From: an uncultured Collinsella sp.
Lineage (GTDB): Bacteria; Actinomycetota; Coriobacteriia; Coriobacteriales; Coriobacteriaceae
Length of the DNA: 58,828 nucleotides
Assembly (NCBI GenBank): GCA_900545445.1
Contig: UQZH01000010.1
Span: 1-58,828 of the forward strand
Direction: 5' to 3'
Shown here: in pieces, positions 21,483 to 28,662 of the stretch
How the letters are laid out: each line of letters opens with the position of its first letter
How positions within the stretch are numbered: the stretch's first letter is position 1
The notes under the pieces: model-generated
The model's input: only the letters and a program-made list of their open reading frames with translations
The model's database searches: none
What the model was told of the DNA's origin: nothing
Made by a program: the position numbers and the translations under genes

Positions 21483-23363
21483 ATGCTCAATAATCACGAG
21501 GTCAATCTAACCGACGAGGAGGCTGCCACCGAGGTCGCCCGTGTCGCGAAGACCTACCCCGTGGTACGTTTGCTGTCGGCCGATCAGATTAAGAGCGAGC
21601 CTAACTGCCTGCTCGCCGGTGATCGCTGCCCTTGTTTGCGCCAGGCAAGTCTTGAGGCCTTGACAGATTCCGATGAGGTGTCGGAGCAACTGCTCAACGA
21701 TGGCGTTGAGTACCGCGCCCATCTGCGCCCTCTGAAGGTCGAGGGCGAGCCTCATGTCCTGCTGATGGTGCGTCCGATCGATGGGCAAGAGGCTGCAAAA
21801 GAGGACCTTGTCTACACCGACGTGCTGACGAGCGTGCACAATCGCCGATATTACGAGGAAAAGCTCCGTAGCGCCCGCATGAATGCCGGCGTTGCGATGA
21901 TCGACCTTGATGATTTTAAGGTCTTCAACGATACGTGTGGCCGTCATGCCGGCGACCTTGCGCTCGGTGCCGTGGCGACAGCCATGCGCAGCGGAATCCG
22001 TTCGACTGACGAGCTTGTGCGCTATGGCTGCGACAAGTTTGTGGTTGTCATGCCCAATATTCCCTCCGATGACTTCACCCGTCGCCTGCATCAGGTGTCC
22101 GATGCCGTTCGTTCCACGATTATTCCGGGCCATGAGTACGTGAGCTTGACGGCATGTGTTGGTGGCGTTCGCATTCATGGCGAGACGGTCGATGAGGGCG
22201 TTGGCCGCGCTGTCCAGTTACTGAGCCGCGCTAAGGCAAAAGCCGGTACGGTCGTGACCGATGCCGATTCCATCGAGGCCTTCCAAAGCGAAAAGCCTTT
22301 GGTACTTATTGTCGATGACTCCGAGATGAACCGAGTCATTCTCAGCGAGATGCTCAAGGACGAGTATTGCATCCTCGAGGCCGACAACGGTCGTACGGCG
22401 CTCGACATGGTCGACCGCTATGGTGATGAGTTGTCGCTCGTGCTGCTGGATATTGTCATGCCGGGCATAAGCGGCTTTGAGGTGCTGGCCGGTCTGTCGC
22501 GCCGATCGGTTAGTGACAATCTGCCTGTCATCATGATTTCGAGCGAAGATTCCGATGATATGGTTCTGCGCGCGTACGAGCTGGGCGCCTCGGACTATAT
22601 CAACCGCCCGTTTGACTCCCGTGTCGTGCGCCGCCGTGTAAGCAACACCATCCGCCTATACGCCAAACAGCGCCGTCTGACGAGCCTGCTGTCCCAGCAG
22701 TACAACGAGCGTGTCAAGAACAGTCGCATGCTCATCGACATCATGACTGGCGTCATGGAGCTTCGCAACGGCGAGAGCGGCAGGCACGTTACGAACATCG
22801 AAAAGCTGACCGAGCTGCTGCTTGGCTGTCTGGTCCAGCGTAGCGACACCATTTCCCTTGACAATGAGGAGCGCTCCACGATTGCCCTGGCTTCGGCGCT
22901 GCACGATATCGGCAAGATGTCGATTGACGATGCGATTCTCAACAAACCCGGGCGCCTTACGTCCGAGGAGTTCGAGATTATGAAGACGCATACCACGATC
23001 GGCGCCGACATGCTGCTTGAGCTGGGTAGCCATCACGCCGGCAATGCGCTTATGGAATATGCGTACCAGATTGCGCGTTGGCATCACGAGCGCTGGGACG
23101 GCAAGGGTTATCCCGATGGCCTTAAGGGCGACGAAATTCCCATTGCCGCACAGGTGGTTTCGGTGGCCGACGTGTACGATGCTCTGACGAGCGTGCGCGT
23201 GTACAAGGACGCTATCCCGCACAAGGAGGCAATTCAGATGATCCTGGACGGTAAGTGCGGCACCTTTAACCCGCTGCTGCTCGATTGTCTGCTTGAGGTG
23301 CAAGACCAAATTGCCGAGACGTTGGCACGCCCCGCCGACGTTGTCGCGTTTCCCACGATTTAG
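21483..23363 (+). CDS. Signalling protein: degenerate GGDEF, response-regulator receiver, HD-GYP phosphodiesterase
   Basis: A 626-residue protein with three linked domains. Residues about 100-255 are GGDEF-like, but the signature reads GCDKF (182-186) in place of GGDEF, so cyclase activity is doubtful. Residues about 270-395 are a receiver domain (VLIVDDSEMNRVI, phospho-acceptor Asp323 in LLDIVMPG). Residues about 415-610 are HD-GYP, with His474-Asp475 in LHDIGK and the GYP triad at 542-544 in DGKGYPDGLKG, predicted to hydrolyse cyclic-di-GMP. The N-terminal 90 residues look PAS-like but are not recognised firmly. An HPt gene follows after 24 bp, pointing to phosphotransfer onto Asp323. No histidine kinase is in the window. 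Confidence 0.88.
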   Translation: MLNNHEVNLTDEEAATEVARVAKTYPVVRLLSADQIKSEPNCLLAGDRCPCLRQASLEALTDSDEVSEQLLNDGVEYRAHLRPLKVEGEPHVLLMVRPIDGQEAAKEDLVYTDVLTSVHNRRYYEEKLRSARMNAGVAMIDLDDFKVFNDTCGRHAGDLALGAVATAMRSGIRSTDELVRYGCDKFVVVMPNIPSDDFTRRLHQVSDAVRSTIIPGHEYVSLTACVGGVRIHGETVDEGVGRAVQLLSRAKAKAGTVVTDADSIEAFQSEKPLVLIVDDSEMNRVILSEMLKDEYCILEADNGRTALDMVDRYGDELSLVLLDIVMPGISGFEVLAGLSRRSVSDNLPVIMISSEDSDDMVLRAYELGASDYINRPFDSRVVRRRVSNTIRLYAKQRRLTSLLSQQYNERVKNSRMLIDIMTGVMELRNGESGRHVTNIEKLTELLLGCLVQRSDTISLDNEERSTIALASALHDIGKMSIDDAILNKPGRLTSEEFEIMKTHTTIGADMLLELGSHHAGNALMEYAYQIARWHHERWDGKGYPDGLKGDEIPIAAQVVSVADVYDALTSVRVYKDAIPHKEAIQMILDGKCGTFNPLLLDCLLEVQDQIAETLARPADVVAFPTI

Positions 23364-23387
23364 TTTGACCAAAGGAGTTTTTAATCC

Positions 23388-23744
23388 ATGATTTCCATGC
23401 GTGAGGCGTATGAGAAGATCGGCGCCAATTATGATGACGCGTGCGCTCGGCTGATGGGCGAGGAAATGCTCGCCCGCTTTGCCCTCAAGTTTTTGGATGA
23501 CGAGAGCATGGACAAGCTGGAGGCCGCCATGGCGGCGGGAGACGCCGAAGGTGCGTTTATGGCAGCGCACACGCTCAAGGGCGTGAGCCAGAACCTGGGA
23601 TTCGATAATCTGTACGAGCCGGCGGTCGTGGTGACCGAGGCGCTGCGCGGCGCCGATGCCGTTGACGGCGCTCGCGAGGGGATGCATGCGCTGCAGCAGC
23701 AATATGCGGCTACGATGTCGGCCCTGCGCGAGACGGCCGAATAA
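23388..23744 (+). CDS. Solitary histidine phosphotransfer (HPt) protein
   Basis: A 118-residue four-helix HPt protein. The phospho-acceptor is His61 in FMAAHTLKGVSQNLGF, the HPt signature. It lies 24 bp after the receiver/HD-GYP gene with its own AAAGGAG ribosome site, so the two are co-transcribed, and it is the natural phosphodonor or sink for that receiver. The unlinked hybrid kinase that would feed it must be elsewhere. A strong terminator follows. Confidence 0.88.
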   Translation: MISMREAYEKIGANYDDACARLMGEEMLARFALKFLDDESMDKLEAAMAAGDAEGAFMAAHTLKGVSQNLGFDNLYEPAVVVTEALRGADAVDGAREGMHALQQQYAATMSALRETAE

Positions 23745-23787
23745 GAGCTTGCGAGCCTTGGGCTGCGCGCCTGTCGCGTATAGGCAA

Positions 23788-23828
23788 AAGGGCGCCCCGT
23801 CGGACCATGTGGCCGGCGGGGCGCCCTT
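23788..23828 (+). terminator. Terminator after the HPt gene
   Basis: AAGGGCGCCCCG (23788-23799) and CGGGGCGCCCTT (23817-23828) form a perfect 12-bp stem ending in TTAT. The placement between convergent genes fits a bidirectional terminator. Confidence 0.75.
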
Positions 23829-23849
23829 ATCTGTTATGCGGTTCGCGAA

Positions 23850-24659
23850 CTAGCGGGTCTGCTTTACCTTGGCCGCCGCCTCGACAAACGACTTCCACAG
23901 GTTAAAGTCGGTCTCGAGCGTCTGCCAGGTGTACTCGGGATGCCATTGCACACCCAGACAGAACGGCTGGCCTTCGACTTCGATGCACTCGGGAACGCCG
24001 TCGGTTGCCTTGGCGACCAAGCGCGTGCTCTTACCCAGACGATCGACGCAGCAGTGATGTGCGGAGTTGGTCTGGATCAGCCTGTGCCCGCCAACCGCGC
24101 GCTCCAGCAGCGAGCCCGGCACGACCTCGACAGGATGCACAGGGTCGTTGAGCACGTGGGTATGGCGCCACTGCGTGCGGCCTTCGCGCGCGCCCAGGCT
24201 CGGCACGTCCATGCACAGGGTGCCGCCGGTGGCGACGTTGAGCAGTTGCGTGCCGCGGCAGGTGGTAAAGAGCGGCTTTTTGGCACGGAGCACCTCGCTG
24301 ACCAGCTTAAACTCAAAACGGTCGCGAATCTCGCAGCAGAGGGTGGGGTCGTAGGGTCGATCATCGCCCCAAAGTTTGGGATTGACATCGGGGCCGCCGG
24401 GAATGGCGATGCCGTCGGCGATATCGACGTAATGACGGATGACCTCAATGTCCTCGGTGATGGACATCTGCAGCGGCAGACCGCCGGCGGCAAGAATGGC
24501 GTCGACAAATACGCTCGCAATCTCCTCGTTGGGGGAGAGCGTCTCGCTCAAATAGGGCTTCGCTTCTTCCCAGCGTGGTGCTACCAGGATAAGCGGGCGG
24601 TCAGCGGGATCGACGTCGACGTGCGGAGTGTAGGACGATGAGGTGCGGGTTCCGATCAT
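23850..24659 (-). CDS. C26-family gamma-glutamyl hydrolase (PuuD-like class I glutamine amidotransferase fold)
   Basis: A 269-residue hydrolase that cuts gamma-glutamyl amide bonds. The nucleophile is Cys134 in LFTTCRGTQLLNV, and the His/Glu pair is in GVQWHPEYT near residue 246; an IPGGPDVNP segment lies at 86-94. This is the pattern of gamma-glutamyl-GABA hydrolase-like peptidases. It is on the same strand and 87 bp downstream of the amino acid ABC transporter's ATPase gene, so it may be the last gene of that operon and process imported gamma-glutamyl compounds or glutamine. That link is inference from position. The exact substrate is unknown. Confidence 0.88.
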   Translation of the reverse strand: MIGTRTSSSYTPHVDVDPADRPLILVAPRWEEAKPYLSETLSPNEEIASVFVDAILAAGGLPLQMSITEDIEVIRHYVDIADGIAIPGGPDVNPKLWGDDRPYDPTLCCEIRDRFEFKLVSEVLRAKKPLFTTCRGTQLLNVATGGTLCMDVPSLGAREGRTQWRHTHVLNDPVHPVEVVPGSLLERAVGGHRLIQTNSAHHCCVDRLGKSTRLVAKATDGVPECIEVEGQPFCLGVQWHPEYTWQTLETDFNLWKSFVEAAAKVKQTR

Positions 24660-24746
24660 GGGTGCGGCTTTCGAATCCGGGTGGACATGGCACAGGGGTG
24701 GCGCGGGACAAACGTTACTGATGAATTTGCCCGCGTGGCAATTGGG

Positions 24747-25511
24747 CTAGTGGCCCTTAATGGAGTTGAGGAAGTCCTGGGCGCGCTTGGTCTTGGGGTG
24801 GTCGAAGAACTCGTCGGGTGTGCCGGTTTCCACGATCTGGCCGTCGGCCATAAACACGACGCGGTCGGCCACGCGGCGGGCGAAGTTCATCTCGTGCGTG
24901 ATGACGATCATCGTCATGCCCTGCTGGGCCAGACGGACCATGACCTCGAGCACCTCGTTGATCATTTCGGGGTCAAGGGCGCTCGTGGGCTCGTCAAAAA
25001 GCATGGCCTTGGGTTGCATGGCAAGCGAACGTGCGATGGCTACACGCTGTTGCTGGCCGCCCGAGAGCTGTGCGGGCACCTTATCGGCCTGCTCGGCAAC
25101 GCCCACGCGGCCCAGCAGGTCCATGGCGCGCTCACGAGCTTCCTCCTTGGAGACGCCCAGCACATCGACCGGTCCCAGCATGACGTTCTGCAGTACGGTC
25201 ATATGTGCAAACAGGTTGAACTGCTGAAATACCATGCCCAACTCGGCACGCATGCGGGCAAGATCCTTGCCTTCCTGTGGCAGGGGCTCGCCCTCGATGA
25301 GGATCTCGCCTGAGTCGATGGTTTCCAGGCGATTGATGGTTCGGCACATGGTCGACTTGCCCGAGCCCGAGGGTCCGATCACAACGACGACCTCGCCGCG
25401 GTCGACCGAGAGATTGATGTCGTTGAGAACGTGCAGATCGCCGTAGTGCTTATCGACGTGCCTGAGCTCGATCAGCGGCTGATTGCCGGTGGAAGAGGTG
25501 CTCTGTGCCAT
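24747..25511 (-). CDS. Polar amino acid ABC transporter, ATP-binding protein
   Basis: A 254-residue ATPase of the GlnQ/GluA type. It has Walker A GPSGSGKST (about 46-54), signature LSGGQQQRVAIARSLA, Walker B MLFDEPTSALDPE and the THEM switch region with FARRVADRV, which together mark the polar amino acid family. It couples to the two permeases encoded directly upstream and the lipoprotein binding protein at the head of the operon. The gene is 36 bp from the preceding permease. Substrate is probably glutamate, glutamine or a related polar amino acid. Confidence 0.93.
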   Translation of the reverse strand: MAQSTSSTGNQPLIELRHVDKHYGDLHVLNDINLSVDRGEVVVVIGPSGSGKSTMCRTINRLETIDSGEILIEGEPLPQEGKDLARMRAELGMVFQQFNLFAHMTVLQNVMLGPVDVLGVSKEEARERAMDLLGRVGVAEQADKVPAQLSGGQQQRVAIARSLAMQPKAMLFDEPTSALDPEMINEVLEVMVRLAQQGMTMIVITHEMNFARRVADRVVFMADGQIVETGTPDEFFDHPKTKRAQDFLNSIKGH

Positions 25512-25547
25512 GGTGCTCGGCTCCTTATGACTCGAAATGGTAAAGCG

Positions 25548-26381
25548 TTAGCGGATGATGGTCGCGCCGGTCTTGTGCGAAACATAGACAGCGGCCTTGT
25601 TAATCGCGACGTTGATGAGGATGTAGATGACCGCGATAACCAGGTAGACCGACACGAGGGCGTCGTAGTTGGTAATGAGCACGCGGGCGTTTTGCATGAG
25701 GTCGGGGTAGCTCACCACGTAGGCCACGGTGGTGTCTTTGACTACGACCACGAGCTGCGAAATCAACGACGGAATGATAAACCGGATAGCCTGCGGCAAC
25801 ACGATTTTAAAGGTGATTTTAGCTTTGGAGAGACCGAGTGCCTGGGCGGCCTCGACCTGGCCGCGCGGCACGGCGTTGACGCCGGCACGGAAGATCTCGG
25901 CAAGTACGCCAGCTGCAGCGAGCGCGACGGGAAGCGTGAGCATCCAAAACGACGGCAGCGCGATCTTGTACTGGGGCAGCACCAAAAAGAAGAAGTAGAT
26001 GAACAACAGGCTCGGTACGCCGCGGAAGAAATCGGTGAGCACGCGGCAGACCAGCTGCAGCGGCTTAATGTCGCTGGTACGGCCGAGCATAAGGGCTAAG
26101 CCCAGCACCAGCGCGATGGCGCCAGCGGTGAGTGCGACTTTAACGGTGCCCTCAAAGCCGGCAAGCAGGAACTTCCAGGTGGTGAGGTGCGTAAAGAAAA
26201 ACCAATAGTGAACCGAAAGCTGGCCGGTCACATAAAAGCGCTGCAACACGAGGGCGACGAGCACGGCGACGGCAACAAGCGAGATGGCGGTGCCGATGCG
26301 AATCTTGGCGCGCATCTTGGGGCCGGGAGCCTCGTAGAGCGCATCGCGCATGGTGAGCGCGGAGGTGGAGTGCTTGCTCAT
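25548..26381 (-). CDS. Polar amino acid ABC transporter permease (longer subunit)
   Basis: A 277-residue inner-membrane permease. A cytoplasmic start is followed by a membrane helix (ISLVAVAVLVALVLQRF), then the HisM/GlnP-type core with about five helices and the EAA-loop segment containing GQVEAAQALGLSKAKITFKI. Length and order resemble GluD of the actinobacterial glutamate system. Its start overlaps the end of the shorter permease by 4 bp, so the pair is translationally coupled and probably forms a heterodimer. Confidence 0.92.
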   Translation of the reverse strand: MSKHSTSALTMRDALYEAPGPKMRAKIRIGTAISLVAVAVLVALVLQRFYVTGQLSVHYWFFFTHLTTWKFLLAGFEGTVKVALTAGAIALVLGLALMLGRTSDIKPLQLVCRVLTDFFRGVPSLLFIYFFFLVLPQYKIALPSFWMLTLPVALAAAGVLAEIFRAGVNAVPRGQVEAAQALGLSKAKITFKIVLPQAIRFIIPSLISQLVVVVKDTTVAYVVSYPDLMQNARVLITNYDALVSVYLVIAVIYILINVAINKAAVYVSHKTGATIIR

Positions 26382-27037
26382 CGGAGGATCCTCACCTTCT
26401 TATCGATGTAGTTGCCAATGTGGCTCACCACAAAGGCCGTGCCCAGGTAGCCGAGCGCCGAGATAAAGAACGCGGCGACGCCGCCGAGCGAGCGCGTGTT
26501 GATGTAGCTCACCACGCCGGTGAGCTCCTGCGGTTGCAACGGCACCTGACTGCCGAGCGCGGTGGTGAGCATGACGGCGATAAAGAGGTTGGTCATGGGC
26601 AACACGCTCGAGCGCAGCGCCTGCGGAATCACGATCTTGGCGAGGATACGGCTGAAGCTCATGCCGAGCGAACGTGCGGCTTCGACCTGACCGACGCCGA
26701 CGGTGTTGATGCCGCTCATAAAGTTCTCGGAGCCAAAGGCCGAGCCCAAAAGAACCGTGGCGACGATAACGCAGGTGCGGTAGGGTAGGACGACCTTGAG
26801 CGGCGGCAGCGCATAGACGACGATGATGAGCAGTGCGATGCCGGGGATGTTACGGAAGACCTGGACATACAGGTCGCCAAAGACGCGCAGCGGCTTGAGC
26901 GGCGACACGCGCATCACGGTGACGGCGACGGCCAGCACCATGGCGATGGCAAACGACTCAAGCGTCATGCCCCAGGTTGCTAGCAGCGCGTCGATATAGT
27001 TCTGGCCATAGAGCGACCAGAGCTCGGAGAGACTCAT
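26378..27037 (-). CDS. Polar amino acid ABC transporter permease (shorter subunit)
   Basis: A 219-residue permease similar to GluC/GlnP, with an N-terminal helix starting near residue 20, core helices and the EAA-type motif GQVEAARSLGMSFSRILAKI near 140. It is preceded by a GGGAGG ribosome site and, 24 bp further upstream, by a hairpin that could lower its expression relative to the binding protein. It is coupled to the longer permease by a 4-bp overlap. Confidence 0.92.
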   Translation of the reverse strand: MSLSELWSLYGQNYIDALLATWGMTLESFAIAMVLAVAVTVMRVSPLKPLRVFGDLYVQVFRNIPGIALLIIVVYALPPLKVVLPYRTCVIVATVLLGSAFGSENFMSGINTVGVGQVEAARSLGMSFSRILAKIVIPQALRSSVLPMTNLFIAVMLTTALGSQVPLQPQELTGVVSYINTRSLGGVAAFFISALGYLGTAFVVSHIGNYIDKKVRILR

Positions 27038-27061
27038 GCGGACCTCCCGCCGATAAGGAAA

Positions 27062-27087
27062 GGGGCTCCCGTGTGTACGGAAGCCCC
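27062..27087 (-). terminator. Intergenic hairpin between binding protein and permease genes
   Basis: GGGGCT and AGCCCC with inner CCGT/ACGG form a stem in the 138-bp gap after the binding-protein gene. Such hairpins often stabilise the upstream message or partly terminate, giving excess binding protein. Confidence 0.5.
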
Positions 27088-27175
27088 GACAACTCAGTGA
27101 GGAAACAGTTTACCGCAATAAAGCGCATCATGCGTTTCCGTATGGTTTCGTTGCGGCCGTTACCAGGCTCGCTGC

Positions 27176-28171
27176 CTAGGCGCCGATCTCGGGCAGCTCG
27201 GGAACATTGGTGTCGCCCGTACGGTCGCCGATGCAGATCTGCCACAGCTCGGTCCAGGTGCCATCATCCTCGATCTTCTTAAGGAAGTCGTTGACAAAGG
27301 CGACGCCGTCGGAATCGAGCGGCAGACCGATGCCATAGGGCTCCTTGCTGCCGAAGGGCTTGCCGGCAATCTTGTACTTACCGGGCTCGCGGACCAAGGC
27401 GCTCTGCTGCATGTTGTTATCGATGACGTAGGCATCGACGCGGCCCTGCTGGAGTGCCTGGCGGGCCTCCTCGTCGGTCTTGAACTCCTGTTGGCTGGCC
27501 TTGGGGGCGAACTCCTCCAGGATGGCGGGGCCGTTGGAGCCGGACTGGACGGCGACGTTCTTGTCGGCCAGGTCGTCGACGCTCTTGATGTCGTCGTTAT
27601 CGGCGAGCACCAGGATGGCCTGCTGGGTGTAGTAGTAGGGACCGGCAAAGGAGACGAGTTTCTTGCGCTCGTCAGTGATGGTGTAGGTGGCAAAGACAGC
27701 GTCGACCTGGCCGTTCTGCAGGACAGACTCGCGCGTGTCCGAGGTCACCTGGGTGATCTCGACCTTGTTCTCGCCCAGAATGTAGTTGGACAGGAGCTGT
27801 GCGATACCGGCATCGAAGCCGCGGGTCTGACCGTCTTTCTCGTTGAGGAGGGAGAAGAGCGTAGAGGTCTGAACGCCGCCGATCTTAAAGACGCCGGCGT
27901 CCTTGACGGCCGTGGCCCAGGTGCTGGCGGTGATGGCGTCGTCATCGGCCTTGGGGCCGTCGTTGACGAGCTTGTCGAATGCCTTGGCATCGAGCGTGGC
28001 GGAAACCTCGGTATCCTCGGAGCCCTTGGGGGAGCCGGCGGCGGAACCCTTGTCGGCCTCGGCGCTGGTGTCAGAGCAGCCGGCAAGACCAAGGCCGGCG
28101 ACGGTTGCGAAGGTGGCGGCAACGAAGCCGCGGCGGTCGAGAACGACCTGCTGGGAGAGGTTCTTGCTCAT
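27176..28171 (-). CDS. Amino acid ABC transporter substrate-binding lipoprotein
   Basis: A 331-residue extracytoplasmic binding protein. The N-terminus has LDRRGFVAATFATVAGLGLA followed by GC, giving a lipobox with lipidated Cys32 and twin arginines just before the hydrophobic stretch. A low-complexity Ser/Gly/Glu linker precedes the periplasmic-binding fold, where NGQVDAVFATYTITDERKK and DDLADKNVAVQSGSNGP are typical of the polar amino acid group. It heads the operon SBP-permease-permease-ATPase-(C26 hydrolase). Its upstream region, 28172-28662, holds a dispersed repeat and a regular palindromic array that could affect expression. Confidence 0.93.
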   Translation of the reverse strand: MSKNLSQQVVLDRRGFVAATFATVAGLGLAGCSDTSAEADKGSAAGSPKGSEDTEVSATLDAKAFDKLVNDGPKADDDAITASTWATAVKDAGVFKIGGVQTSTLFSLLNEKDGQTRGFDAGIAQLLSNYILGENKVEITQVTSDTRESVLQNGQVDAVFATYTITDERKKLVSFAGPYYYTQQAILVLADNDDIKSVDDLADKNVAVQSGSNGPAILEEFAPKASQQEFKTDEEARQALQQGRVDAYVIDNNMQQSALVREPGKYKIAGKPFGSKEPYGIGLPLDSDGVAFVNDFLKKIEDDGTWTELWQICIGDRTGDTNVPELPEIGA

Positions 28172-28291
28172 GGTAGAACACCTTTCTCAATAAAATCCCT
28201 AGCGGTTGAGTAGAGTTATACCCTATCCCGCTCAAATGGGTCAACACGAAATAACTCAGAAACATACTTGTCTTATGGGTAATTCTACCTA

Positions 28292-28339
28292 CCAAAAAGG
28301 GACAGGTTTATTTTGGCAGGTTTTATCTGGGTAAACGTT
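28292..28339 (+). repeat. GGGACAG-loop dispersed hairpin repeat
   Basis: CCAAAAAGGGACAGGTTTAT then TTTGGCAGGTTTTATCTGGG and AAACGTT. Nearly identical to the copy at 51354 (inverted) and 56244. It lies about 120 bp upstream of the binding-protein start. Confidence 0.85.
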
Positions 28340-28390
28340 GATTATTACAGCTAAGAAAGCGTTTTGCGGGCGGCCGGTCTCGTTGTTTTG

Positions 28391-28606
28391 TCTCAATCTG
28401 TAACAGGTAGACGAGGAAATGGGTTCTAGCTGTTACAGATCGAGATTATCTCTTCAGGGGGATTCGAATGTCTCGATCTGTAACATCTGGACGGACAAAA
28501 GGTCTCTAGCTGTTACAGATTGAGACAAAGGTCTGGGACTAAGATGTCTTATCTAGATCTGTAACATCTGGACGAGGATTTATCCTCTAGATGTTACAGA
28601 TTGAGA
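28391..28606. repeat. Array of six 15-mers in alternating orientation, 40-bp period
   Basis: TCTCAATCTGTAACA-like 15-mers begin at 28391, 28471 and 28552. Inverted partners (TGTTACAGATTGAGA) begin at 28431, 28511 and 28592. Every gap between neighbours is 25 bases. The three gaps inside hairpins resemble each other (GACGAGGA...CTCTAG), while the two gaps between hairpins do not. In the third hairpin the gap itself pairs (GAGGAT/ATCCTC), extending the stem. The array lies between the dxs terminator and the amino acid transporter operon and holds no open frame of note. The function is unknown: candidates are a tandem palindromic repeat, an operator array or a structured RNA. Confidence 0.8.
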
Positions 28607-28620
28607 TAATCGCGTCGCGA

Positions 28621-28660
28621 AAATAAAAACCTCCGCAGGGGTGCTTCCCTTGCGGAGGTT
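28621..28660 (-). terminator. Terminator of dxs
   Basis: On the minus strand CCTCCGCA and TGCGGAGG form a stem directly after the dxs stop, followed by TTTTTATTT. A classical strong terminator. Confidence 0.85.
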
Positions 28661-28662
28661 AT

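Noticed and set aside
28391..28606. CRISPR array
   Set aside because: Repeats are only 15 bp and alternate in orientation, gaps are 25 bp and some resemble one another, and no cas genes are present.
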